Positions 10,185 to 21,600 of a stretch of DNA of 39,671 nucleotides are shown in pieces (position 1 is the first letter of the stretch; every line of letters starts with the position of its first letter). The notes below the pieces were generated by a model. That model ran no database searches and had not been told where the DNA came from. It saw only the letters and a list, made by a program, of their open reading frames with translations. This stretch comes from Isohypsibius dastychi (lineage: Eukaryota; Tardigrada; Eutardigrada; Parachela; Isohypsibiidae): NCBI GenBank assembly GCA_034696485.1, contig JAQIWT010000072.1:1-39671 (forward strand). Direction: 5' to 3'. The translations under genes were made by a program, and so were the position numbers.

Positions 10185-12030
10185 TTAGCCATAGCGTCGA
10201 AAAAGAATGTTATGAGAATCGGTCGTGATGAAAGCCGATGATTCCTGAAACTGTCCGTGACAATCCGTATTTCGAGGATTGTTGATGTGTCCACTGAAAA
10301 TGATGATTCCAGATTTGTTGTGTCTGATCAAGAACATGAACGAATGATCAGCGTGGAAAGTATAGATTCGAGGATCCGATGGTCTTTGAAGTGAAGCGCG
10401 AACTTTCAACGGCTCAAACTTGCCAAGTGGTGTATCATCTCCCATCTGAATACCTTTCTCGTTCAAGTCTAAAAATACAATCTATTGTCAAGTTGGTGAT
10501 TTGATGCAGCTATATTCTGAGTCGAACAACTACATGAATTATCATTTATAACAAGCGAGTGAGCGAGTTTGTGGAATAACATATCATGGTTGTATCATCT
10601 TACCAAGTGTTGAATGATGAAGCGCCCCCTTGATGGTCAGGTCGGGGTCCAAGCTGATCCCCATCAAATTCGCTTCCTCTCTAAATATGATCCCCAACTT
10701 GTTTCGTCGAAACAGCTTCTTCAGGTCGAAGGAGCTCTCAGCGCGAAACTTGGGCAACAACACATCGACCTTCCTTAACTTCTTCAACTTCGCCAATCTG
10801 AGAAATGTTTCTGGGGTCAGGTCTTTATCCAGATCGCTCAAATGGACTCTCTTTCGGATGAGATTTTTCCGAATTTCACTTGGAAGAATGAGGCAGGTTG
10901 AGTATTCGTTGTTGGCCATCGGAATTTCTAGATATTTCATTCCAAGATGCCGATCTTCATAGTAGGGGAACGAGTCAAAAGTGTGCATCATATCGACGTT
11001 GATTGTTTGATGATTGGTTAGGTGGAATGGAATCTCATAGGTGGCTTTAAATGGTGTCCGCCAATGAGCGTTCATGGAGGAAGAGTTGATCATCCAGAGA
11101 CTGGGTGGCGGACGAGTTTCGCTTGTTGGAATGTTGTCCATTGAATCAAATGAATCTGATTTTGAAGACTTGATTGTCATTCCATGATTGCCTAAAAAAT
11201 AAACAGTTTATTGATTGATCGTTCCAGAATCTCTTGTTTTGTTTGTTTTGTCCCCCCCCCCACCGGTAACCTTTAAAACTATTCATCGTGAGTGATTGGG
11301 AAATGGATGAAACTCCATTTTTTTCTAACTATTGTTTCCAAGCGGGGGGGGGGGGGCAGTGTGCCCGTAGAAGGTGGGGAACCCCAAAGACATTCGGATT
11401 CGTGTTGGAATATTTTGATTGGTTTGGTAATCCTGCATTACTCCGTTCTCTCGATAAATTGGCCAAGGTAAAAATAAAATCAGTGAATGAGGCCCGAGCC
11501 AGCGGACGCCTGTCTGGCTCTGTGTCTCTCTCACTCTACCGGGGCTCACTCACTATTTTTATTTCACCCTTGGCCAATTTATCGAGAGAACGGAGTATTT
11601 CATTCAGCAACCGGCGCTTACTTCTCAACTGATGAAACTGATATCCGAAATATTTCTCCGCCGTTTCCTGGAAGCCTTTGAACAGTTCGAGGTCATGAGC
11701 ATAGTAGATGTGGCTATCAAAGTGACATTTGCATTCTCCGTTTGATTGGTTCGCAGTCAGAATATGAAGTGCGCGCCGGAATGCATAGGTGACCTTTTCA
11801 AGTGTGAAACGAGAATCGAACAGACTGTCGAGTCCGAGGTTTTCTCTTAAAAGTTCGCCTGTCTTTTCTCTGGAGCCGGCATAGATTAGAGTAGCAATCT
11901 TGGTCGCCGTGAAACCATCGATGATGAAATTGTTTCTGGCTTCGGATTTGTCACCAGTTGCAGTCAGCTTTGCGGCAATAGCGGAGAGCTCAAAGGTCAT
12001 TCGACAAGTGGGTCCACGAAGTTGATCCAT
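10185..12030 (-). CDS. Serpin, intracellular type, probably non-inhibitory
   Basis: Three exons in phase: 12030-11568, 11191-10604 and 10468-10185 (444 residues). The fold signature near the end reads FHADHSFMFLIRH...IIIFSGHINNP, matching the serpin consensus FxADHPFLFFIRH...ILFxGRVxNP. Strand-core motifs such as LPKF and the INSSSM...W-x-x-PF region are present. The protein starts MDQLRG with no signal peptide, so it is probably cytosolic. The reactive-loop hinge reads NEKGIQMGDD in place of the inhibitory E-E-G-T-x-A pattern: no Thr or Ser at P14 and no Ala run. The stretch from the P15 Gly to the HSF motif is about ten residues longer than in alpha-1-antitrypsin. About 29 residues follow NNP, where most serpins end. 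Protease inhibition is therefore unlikely. An inverted duplication covers the exon 1 donor. Confidence 0.88.
11252..11261. repeat. Poly-C tract in serpin intron 1
   Basis: Ten C on the plus strand (ten G on the transcribed-sense strand of the serpin), about 60 nt beyond the exon 2 acceptor. Confidence 0.95.
11344..11356. repeat. Poly-G tract in serpin intron 1
   Basis: Thirteen G on the plus strand. Together with the C tract at 11252-11261 it forms two opposite-sense homopolymers within one intron, which could pair. Confidence 0.95.
11439..11597. repeat. Inverted duplication spanning the serpin exon 1 / intron 1 border
   Basis: The 30 bp at 11439-11468 (starting TACTCCGTTCTCTCGATAAA) are the exact reverse complement of 11568-11597, with weaker matching for about 20 bp further into the loop on each side. 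The right arm is coding (serpin residues LRSLDKLAK and the exon 1 donor at 11567). The left arm is an antisense copy inside the intron. The pre-mRNA could fold into a hairpin with a loop of about 100 nt. Confidence 0.9.
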
Positions 12031-12732
12031 TTTAAAAGGAGAATCAGAGCGAAAACGGCAAACGATGTAAAGAATGCACCAGTTTTACTTAATTCGGCTA
12101 TTAATACCTAAAAACATTTGAAATAATTGCGCAGTCCGTGAGACGGATGTGACGGTTATTAGTGGAATGAGTCATGCACAAGTGCGAGTGTTTATTACAG
12201 CTAACAGGTAAAAAACTGAGAAAACCCGACGATATGCGAACGAAAACCTACGTTCTCACAGAAATCAACATGTATATTCTACATTTCGCTCGTCTAATGG
12301 CCTTCTATTTTGTTTATTTTTTACGCGGTCTGTGGACGTTTGACAGTAGTTTCAGTGTTCGGGTATGGTTATTGCTTTGTTACACTTCGGATGACTCAAA
12401 TTTGGCTTTTCAACAACTAGGTTCATAAGGAAAATGCTGTTAGGTTAGATTTTTTGGCTATCTAGAAGCTTTTCTTCAACTGAATCAAGAGAGACTTTCA
12501 ACCAGGATTCGGCCTGTTGTTTTGTTATTAGAGCAATGACCTCAATTTGTCTTCTGCATCCTCCTTCTCTATTTGTCTCTCTCGAGGTCGAAAGACAGGG
12601 ACAGGGACACGGAGGTACTCAGCTAGCCGTCAATAGAAACCAAGCTTTATAAAGTCTTCAAAGTCTTCGAACTTTCATTAACCGCTGGAATTCACCCGAT
12701 TCTGCAATCCCCCAAAGCCAACCAAAGTTTCA
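12031..12732. other. Divergent promoter region between serpin and peptide gene 2
   Basis: No coding support. It holds the upstream sequence of both genes. A clear TATA box for the peptide gene lies at 12648-12654; no TATA box is obvious for the serpin. Confidence 0.5.
12648..12654 (+). promoter_or_regulatory. TATA box of peptide gene 2
   Basis: TATAAAG in GCTTTATAAAGTC, 85 nt upstream of the ATG at 12733. Transcription would start near 12680 and give a leader of about 50 nt with no intron. Confidence 0.7.
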
Positions 12733-12984
12733 ATGATGAAGACCTTCCTTGTGGCTCTTTGCGTTTTCGCACTCCTCACCTCATCGATCATGGCACACCG
12801 GACTGTTACTCAGAAGCCGCTATCGGTCACCCTCCCAGGAATCACGACGACATTGAATCCCGACGCCGTTTTCCTCGCAGGTTTAGCCAAAGCCAAGCAG
12901 CAACCAACCTCCAATAAAGGCACTCCTTTACCAGCTTCGGGAAAATTCAACCGAATGTGGATTAAAGGACTCTCACCTAACTGA
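12733..12984 (+). CDS. Small secreted peptide precursor 2 (C-terminal RMWIKGLSPN)
   Basis: Single-exon frame of 83 codons with a signal peptide (MMKTFLVALCVFALLTSSIM, cleavage probably after MA), then HRTVTQKP and a short Thr/Pro/Lys-rich pro-region. It ends KFNRMWIKGLSPN. It is a diverged paralogue of the gene at 9674-9967: the middle hardly aligns, yet the last ten residues are identical, so selection acts on that tail. A second in-frame ATG is codon 2. The family is not recognised. The product is probably exported and processed, or the tail is a binding epitope; both are inference. Confidence 0.8.
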   Translation: MMKTFLVALCVFALLTSSIMAHRTVTQKPLSVTLPGITTTLNPDAVFLAGLAKAKQQPTSNKGTPLPASGKFNRMWIKGLSPN

Positions 12985-13149
12985 TTCAGCTCGACACCAG
13001 ATTGGATTTTTTAACTCTGTATGTGTTGCGATGTCTTCTGTGGCATGCAAAGCTGTGAACGATTAACCTGCTGTCATGATCGTGTTAACGTAAACGTGGA
13101 GACAAGTCTGAGTTTTGCTTGCCGGGTATCATGTTTCTTGATGAGTTGA

Positions 13150-13157
13150 TATAAAAA
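13150..13157 (+). promoter_or_regulatory. TATA-like element
   Basis: TATAAAAA about 110 nt before the ATG of the small frame at 13265, similar in layout to peptide gene 2. It could mark a short gene or be chance in AT-rich DNA. Confidence 0.3.
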
Positions 13158-13264
13158 TTCCACGATGTACTAGTGCTTGTCCGGATTCTGGTTGTAGTTG
13201 TCAATGCTGGTGAAAGTCCGAAAAGTCATTACAATCTCCGCTTAACCATCTTCTTCATCCTCAC

Positions 13265-13480
13265 ATGAAAACCCACCCCAAAAATGTCACAGCGCGTGAC
13301 TCTTGTTCAGACTCGGATTCGGACAGTAGTAACATAGTTCCTGATATCCATTTCGTCGAATCCGATTGGCTCAAACAAGTCATCCAGTTTTTAAAAGCTT
13401 GTTCGAGTTTTGTGATGCAGCGCCATCAGTGTATTGCAGCTAGTCATCGAGATTACAGTAGCTCGTGGACCCCTGAGTGA
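13265..13480 (+). CDS. Hypothetical 71-codon ORF
   Basis: ATG-started frame with an acidic Ser/Asp stretch (SCSDSDSDSS) and no signal peptide or known domain. The TATA-like element upstream and an AATAAA at 13687 are compatible with a small gene. No homology is recognised, so this may be an untranslated or chance frame. Confidence 0.2.
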   Translation: MKTHPKNVTARDSCSDSDSDSSNIVPDIHFVESDWLKQVIQFLKACSSFVMQRHQCIAASHRDYSSSWTPE

Positions 13481-13686
13481 TCGGATTGAAAAGGTGGAAG
13501 TTTGGGTACTGGTCAAACAAAAACGGCATTTTGGAGATGTTTCAGCCTGAATTCATTTCGTCAAAGTTGAAACCTGTAAAATTAGAAATCTACTCCCATT
13601 TCCAAAAGTCTGAAATACAACGAAGCGAATCATCTGTGCACCACATCTTTTAGGACTGTTGTTGGGTTCACATCACTCTGTGACAA

Positions 13687-13692
13687 AATAAA
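13687..13692 (+). terminator. Poly(A) signal AATAAA, plus strand
   Basis: Canonical hexamer that could serve the hypothetical ORF at 13265-13480. It sits next to the minus-strand signal of the SBF gene. Confidence 0.3.
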
Positions 13693-13700
13693 TCATTGCT

Positions 13701-13710
13701 TTTATTTATT
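13701..13710 (-). terminator. Poly(A) signals of the SBF gene
   Basis: Two overlapping AATAAA hexamers on the minus strand (plus TTTATTTATT), about 145 nt after the SBF stop codon at 13854. Confidence 0.6.
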
Positions 13711-13853
13711 ACAACCAACTCGAATCTGCTTCTTTGGCAAAATAATGACAGAAAACTACAAAACATAAAAAGGGATTCCGTCCGAGTTTCAAACCAACCA
13801 TACTTCCAACAACCAGTAACCATTCAATCACGTGACCTTCGAAATGAGTTATT

Positions 13854-15615
13854 TCACTGAAGATACAACTGAATCTTCTCAATCCATTCTTGAGCAATAG
13901 CCGGGTCTTTGGCACATAGATTATACGTTCGCCGATTCGTTTTCACATCGAAACACGCTCGGAAATCAAACTTTTTCGGGGCGCCTTGTGAGAGTATGCT
14001 CGAAGTAGTTGAGGGTCCGACAGAAACAACCTCGGCCAAGTCGATTGAACCGCGAGTATGGGGGTCCATTATCCCGTTGACCATTTCAAAGTATTGCAGC
14101 TGTAAACATCAAAGATCTGTACATCCCGCGGATCAGCGTGTGAAAATGTCTGAAAATACCTGATGTTGCATCGAGTCGAGGATGAAATATTTCAGCTTCC
14201 ATCCTTTCAACACAGCTCCTCGTTTATGAAGGAACCCTTCGATTGCTCTACTTTCCAACTGGCTGATGCTATTCTGCTCCGAATACTGACTCTTCATTGG
14301 CGCTGTCAAATGTTCAGCTGAATGAACACGGAGTTCGAGGTATTCGTCTACTGACACTTACTTGTTGGAGAAATGTCACGAAGCGTTTCTCCTTTACCCG
14401 AACCGAGTTGGTCAAAGTGGTTAACAGAGCTGGTCGAGTCCAAATCAGCGCTTGTTGAATCCGATGAGTTTGTCACTTTGATTTTGATGCACGTATTGCC
14501 CACTTGTTCACTGCACTTTTCATGAGCGTGGAATCCGCAGTCGGCGCATACCACAGCTGAAAAATTACAAAATAGTAGAACTCACTTCGGTTTTGAAGTA
14601 TACGAGTCGCGGAAATATGTCACTTACCCAATTTGCCGTTTCCCCATAGGACTTGAGTGCACTGATTGCAATATGTTGGGGTGGTGAATGTTTCACGGAC
14701 AAAGCGATGAGGATGACCCAGAGCTTGACTTGCGTTTTCACCATTCTTACTCTGCAAAATAAACCACCCACTAGAGTCAAGAAAACCCAAGCGGACTATG
14801 AGTAGGTGAACGAAAGAAAAGATACACTCGAAAGAATTCAGATGTTCCATCTACAAACATCCACACTTCGACAGTCCCAGTTACATTTTAGCTCCAGAAT
14901 ATGATACTTAGGGGTTCAGACAGGGGAGGACAATAAAACTGTCCAAACTGACCTTGTCAAGAATGTCCAGAGTGATCTGCGTCTGAAGGCGTCGACTCTG
15001 CGACCGGATCATCTGCACAGCTTGATGAGCCTTCTCAATTGGGACAATCAACTGGCCGTCTTGATCGAAATTTTCCCATTGCTCTTCCCATGCAGTCTGT
15101 TCCATTCCCAATTCCGACTGCAATTGTGCGATTTCCTAAGGAAAAGGTCATCATATTACTACTACTTCGTTCAAATTTCCAAAGTGTAACATACATCAAA
15201 AAGAGTGGAAAACGAGTTGACGATGGTTAGAGATGCGTTATTATAACAATTGTTGACAAATCGACGTCGGACGCTATCTTTGCCAACGTTGTGCTTTGGC
15301 TCAGGTCCGTAGTTGATGTCAATCAGCTCCAAATCGTACAGTGAACCGAAAGCTAGGCTTTCATCCAGATAAAAGTCCCATAAGGTCAGATTGAATGATT
15401 CCATTTGAGGACATAGCACCTAGAAGATATATTGGATCAGAAGTGAAGAAATGACTTTAGCTGGCTTGACTGACGGTGTCGTCTTCTTCGGTGGAAGGCG
15501 AGGTATAGAGGAAATTGAAGAATTTCGGATTTTTCTTGTTGACGCAATCGATATAATCCCAGATGGAACCACTAGTGACCGGCCAATGCGAAATGTCCAT
15601 TTCAGCAGATGCATT
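13854..15615 (-). other. SBF exons 27-34: tail with coiled coil, C1 and PH domains
   Basis: Exons: 15615-15475, 15419-15195, 15135-14953, 14850-14828, 14770-14628, 14556-14362, 14317-14160, 14099-13854. The C1 zinc finger fits H-x12-C-x2-C-x14-C-x2-C-x4-H-x2-C-x7-C exactly, from GHPHRF to GNTC. The PH domain starts [20 protein letters not shown] and carries RGSIDLAEV and FFDVKTxRR-like ([15 protein letters not shown]) strands. Vertebrate SBFs keep the PH but lack this C1. The intron between exons 32 and 33 is only 44 nt. Confidence 0.92.
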
Positions 15616-18600
15616 CTATTGAAGAAAAAATATTCAGCACACTTGAAGAATATGTACGCCAAATGCATGTGAGCTATGTGAGCACTAGTTTTCAGAGTAT
15701 CATACCTTTCGCGAGTCAAGTAATCCGAGTTCGACGCGTTCAGCTTCGGAATCAGTCAAGAAGTTTGTAAATCGATTTGACATGGAATGGTAGGCAAGAA
15801 ACTTGAGGAAATACATGTTGAATTCGAAAGACATGGGAAATTGGCGATGAATCTAGATGTCAAGCACAACTCTGACCAAACTGCATAGTAATCGTGATGA
15901 ACCTTCTCTACCTGATGAACGCAATCGAGAAACTGCACAAAGATTGGAGCAATACCATTATCCTTGGTTGCATGGGTCAAATTATTACGATGAGCAAAGC
16001 GGTGGCCAAATGCCGAAAACTCCTTCTCAATCAGAACTGCGAATCCTTCGATGGTTCGACATTTCGGGTCGAGTAAGAGTTGAGCCAACGCCGAAATCTA
16101 CAAAAACGCATGTCTAGAAAATCCCATTTCATCCGCTACCAAAACCACCCCGAATTCCGTTGAGGGGGGGTCACAAAAAATGTCGTACCTGACACGTCGC
16201 ATCCCATCCTTCCTCCAGCGCTAACATCACCGACTTGGGTTGAATAACGTGCTGAGCGGCAGACGCGGGAGTTCCGTTCATCAATTCAACAACCACAGTG
16301 GATACACACATCAGCCTCTGAACCTACATATCGAGAATGAAAAGATGTTCCGATGAATCACGTTGTTCGAAGAAAGAGATGGAGTGTACCTGCTTGAGCC
16401 AGTCCAAACTCTCGATCTGTCGATAAAAAGAGCCACCCTGAGGAGCATTACTGGCTTCCTTGGAGCTGGGAGTCAGGACTTGCAACATCCGTTTGTAGGC
16501 AGATTTGACTTTACGGACATCGTGATATTCCAGGCAGGTGAAACTACATCGAATCACGTCACCCTTGATCGCCTGAAACTCATCATGTAATTACATACGT
16601 TTTGCATTATGGCCAATGTTATGGAATTTTCCGGTTTTGAGATGAAACACCACACCAACTATTGAATGATTCTCTCCAGATTTCCAAAATTAAATCGGAA
16701 TCTCTTATCAAAGCCTTCTAGAGTACGCTGCAGTGCATACCTTGAATGAGGACTTGTCGCACAAGACCTGAAGGTTGGACGGAATAACATTGGCGCCCCG
16801 TGAAACTGATAAGGAATCATCATTAATCGAATCCGTTTCACCGTTCGAGTACAGAGTCAGTTCTGAGTTGCCAGCACGACTGAGGCTTGAACTTCGGTCA
16901 TTGGGGAATAATGCACTAGATCGCTTCGTGACGTTTCCACTCTTGCCTGAAAGCAGTTACACTGACGTGTGAGAACAGCTGCAAGTCACCGTGTAGTTTA
17001 TGAAAAATCAAGAGAGTCCAAAACCAAAAAATGCCCCGGAGATCCTTACCGACAATATTATGTTAAAATGACAAGTCTCATTATAAGTACCTGTACTTGT
17101 CCTCAGCGTCTGAACAGCCCGATTCCACGGCGTCCCACTACTCTTCCGTATTGAATCAGGAGTTCCGGTCACATACGACAATCGAGTGACATTGACATTC
17201 ACCGAAGAAAGCGACGGATGACGGAGTGTCGCTCCGGGTAAGAGGTTGATGACAGCTTTGAGATATTTCTCAAAATCCGCTTGTGAAGTCGATGGGATCT
17301 CCTGAGCTTGATGGGAATTAGTCGGGATGGTCATCATCGAGCCGGCTGTTGACATGGTCGAGTTCTTGAAGACGGATCGGGCGTTATGATACGTGGAAGA
17401 GCGGATGAGGAGTGCTTTAGTACGGGGATGCTGCCAAGTGATGGCTGGGAACCTGGATAGATAGCATTTGCCTATGAAGATGTCCGTGACCAAATGCAAG
17501 AGAACTCACCGGTTTTCTTTGAAATTTCGGGCGAGATTGCGAATAGTATCATCAGATATACTATTCGGGACAATGACGAGGGCTGGATATGAAGCACAAA
17601 CTCGATAATGCAGGTTCACTTGACAGAGTCGGAATTCGTCGACTCTGAAACAGTCAGCCTGCTTTGAGTAACAGAAAAAACATAAACATATCGAGAGGAT
17701 TGACTTACCTTCTAGGAACACCATTAAAGGTGGATATGAGTCCAATCCGCCGGAAATCTTTGACATATGCTCGGTCAATAACGCGCTCAAATGACTGCGT
17801 ATCTTTCAAAGTTGGTCCCAGAGTATCACCGTCTTCCTCCGAGGCATCATCATCCATATGACCAGAACGTAGTCCATCTGATGCGATGGTCAGTTGATAT
17901 CGTCGATCCGGTAACGGAGTCGCATTCGGATTAAAATATTTCCCATCCTTCTTCATCGATTTCGTCTTGATTCCGGCGGCTTGGGCAGTTCGTAACAAAG
18001 TCTTCTTTGCAAACCCTGTTAAAGATATTCCATTCTTACTTCAAGCAGTCCGATATCAACAATGAAAAAACTAACCTTTAATCGTAGCCGGCTTCTTCCC
18101 GGCCTTACTCGCAGTCAAGGAGCGATGATTGGGTGCCAGACTCTGGTTGATAACTTCATAAGCATGAGTCGGATACCGCATGGCAGTCAAGTAGCGCCGG
18201 AAGTTGTCGATATGCTCACTGGACACTTCATCATCAAACGCCACTCGAATCAGCTGGAATGTCGCCGATCGCAACTGGTAGCATTCATGAGACTGCGAAT
18301 GGTGCATTCCTTGTGGACTTTGATTCAACACTAGACGCTTTTCTTTGGTCAACGCGGAAAGCGGGAATGCACGAATAATCGTGTAATCGGAATTCACTGA
18401 AAACCAAAAACAAAACCTGTCACTTCGTTCTTCGGAACAAACAAAACTATACAAATTCATTCCTCATTACACTGAAACAAAATATTTCGAAAATTCAACT
18501 CACCGAATTGGTCGACCGGTGATCCCATAAAAATGACCCGATACGTCGTCAAAAACAATGCTCCATCACAGGGTATCAAACACGAAACACCATTCACTCC

Positions 18601-21600
18601 ACTAGTTTCTTCTCTTCCATCCGTTAACAAATGTGCTCGTAATGGTCGGTCCAGTGCAAAGTCCTCACCAGGAAGTAAAGGTGGCTCGGTGATCTTCGGT
18701 TTAGCGATCGGTTGGAGATGTTTACTTTCTCTGTACACCGCTTCCAAACCTATTAGTGGGAGGTGTAATTCTCACCACATTTTAGAAAAGGGGGTAGAGG
18801 AGTACCTTCGATATGCATGGCGACGACTCCGGGGATCATTTGATGGAGCTGGCGGATATGTTCCTCGCTGACATGGCTCTCTCCACACACTTTATCGACA
18901 AACTTGGTAACGAAGCGAATCACTGAACCGCATGATTCTCGCGACGTTTTCTCCTCATCCTAAAAAGAACATAACGCACTTTAGTCAATCCGGAGAAAAG
19001 CATCACCAGTATCAATCAGTCCTAGTATCACCAACCTGAAAGCCACTTTCTTCAGACATGCTCCCATTATCGCTCTCCTGGACGCTATTCGTGAAGTTTG
19101 AATTACTCTGAGTATCAGTTCCCATTGAGTTCCTCCGTCTTAATCGTGACGAACTACTGGCATCCAATGGGACACGCAAATAAACAATCCGGTTGGCGTA
19201 ATGAATAGCTTGACTAAAGACAGTCGACTCTTCTCGATCAATCGTCTCTCGTTGCTCATGTTCACTACAAGAATTCCAACTTCGAATTTGATCGGCCGCG
19301 ATATCAAGAGCAGTAGGAGCAGTTAAGGATGTCGACAGCGCTTTTAGCTAAAATAAAAAAACACCGTGAAAAACCAAGAAGTTCGGAATCATGTTACCGA
19401 AAAAGCGCTCTTACATTTTCTTCACTCTTGCTGCCTGGGACTTTATTCCCATTCTCGTCACGAGCTTCTCCGTTATGTCGTATAACAGGTGGACCGGAAG
19501 TCAGCAGAGCAGGCCAATATAAAGCCGTAATGTGGTCCTGGACATCTTTGTAGAACGCAGATTCCCAGAAGGCGATATTGCCCCAAATTTCATGGTCCTG
19601 AATTCGTGTATAAGCGAACTGGATGACTCCGGTGCAAAGTTTCTGTAAGATAGCAATTTTCAATTTCGACGACAGTCTGAGTTTCAGAACATGTGCTAGT
19701 GAACCAAATAAGATCGAATAAACTGACAAAACTTCAACCGTTTTCAGGCGATCTAGTCAACGATGAGGTTGTTTCTACTTCTATGAAATGGCGTCACTTT
19801 TACGGAACTAAGTAGACTGCGAATCTTACTCGACAAAAAGCGGTGGCAAGTGGAAGAAAGGAGGCCGCGACGCCATATTCATCAAGCAGACTATCATCTT
19901 GAAGAGCGCAGTTGATCAGTTGGACGACCATCTCAAACTGCTGATGATCCAACATGGCGCGATTGGACTGAACGCGACGTGATAATTCCGCCGATAACGC
20001 CAATCGAGCCGACGGATTCGACAAAACTCGCATGACGGCAGGTTGAAGCTGGAAGAAAACCACAAAGTTAGAAATCAAAACCTTTCAAGAAAATGAGAAT
20101 ATATGCATCTCACTTTTTTGGCATCGTTAATCCGGTTCTCGAAGATATGAGTGATGCAATTGGAAAGCACTTCCAAACGTCTGGCACTATTCACCGCAAC
20201 AATCTGCTCCGCAAAGTATGCCGTATTCGGACCAAGAGGGATGACTTGGTTGGGTTGCGGACGAATAGCAGGCCATTTACTCGACTGACTCTGCTTGACT
20301 AATCCATCTTGTATTATGTCCGCCACCTGAAACACAAATAAAAACACATTGGAATGTTCATTTCACACAATCACTTATAAAATCAATTCCCAAACTGTTG
20401 ATGCGGTGTCGGAAAATTACGTACTATTTTTTGGTCAATTCGTGGAAACTGATATCCGGGAGTCGGTTTCATCATAGCAGATTCACTGGGTCGAAGGAGT
20501 TTTTGAGCAAAGGCGGAAGTGTGGGGATTCTCGTTGGTGTAAAGACGACCGGCGATTTCTCGAATGCGACTGAGACGATGTGACGTCAGTTCGTCATTCT
20601 CGGTCGGATCCATGGATAACTTGTGTTCGGCGTACATCTAGGGGAAGAAAATACGATGTTGTCAGTTTGAGGAATTTGATTGATTTGATTGATCGGACCT
20701 CATCGAATATATTCATGGTTCGGAATGGTGAGGCGTATTCGTGAACGAAACGGCCGAAAGACATGGAGCTGACCACTTTTGTAACGAATTCATCGCCGAC
20801 TAACCCACGCATTCCCAGAAACTTCGCCTGCAAAAAAACTGAATTTTATTTCCAGCGAAAACAATCAGTGAAGCTATTTCCGGCTTGCAACAAATTCAGA
20901 TAAACAGTCTTCCTTTTTAATCTTTTAAACAAAAATATTTTCCACTTGCTTTTTGAAACTGGATAAAAGGTTCCGGGTGGATTCGGACGACAGTCAGACA
21001 CGATCGATATCCGGCAAATATTTCGCAGAAAAACTGGATGAAAACAGCTCGAATTTCTTTATCCTAGAATACAAAGAGCATGAGCACGCATAATAAGGCT
21101 TCGATCTTCATCCAAATCGATCAAGACTGACTATTTTACCAGCATTTCCGGCAGAGACCGATTAGCATTCCCCGTCGTCATAACGGGAAATGCATGATCT
21201 GAAACTAGCAGCGAAGGATCCATAACCTAAAATCAACAAAATGTGATAATAAAACTCAACCACCAACCAGAATGTACACCAGTAACCATTATCAGTTAGA
21301 AAGTCAAAAATACGAAACAAAGTCGGAAATTCAAGATTGATTTAAATCAAATCGAACGTAGTGCAAAAAAATGAATCGTTACTAGTTAAATTATCAGTTC
21401 AACTGTAATGTTGAGAAATCACTGTAAAGCAATGATAACACACCATTTTAAGGGAGGAGATAGTGTGTGAAAGCATGGGTTCCGGCGGAAGCGGAATGGT
21501 GACATTTTCAGGTATCTCAACCTGGCAGCCGTCAAGATCAACAAATATCACATCCAACTAAAAAAACGGTAATATAAACAATACGGAAACGGTTGCATTT

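Noticed and set aside
14700-14850. Continuous minus-strand reading frame through SBF exons 30-31 (hydrophobic stretch [11 protein letters not shown])
   Set aside because: Taken as an intron: donor TTCGA|GTGTAT and acceptor CTCTAG restore phase and give FDGWFILQ directly before the C1 domain. The hydrophobic stretch would be out of place.
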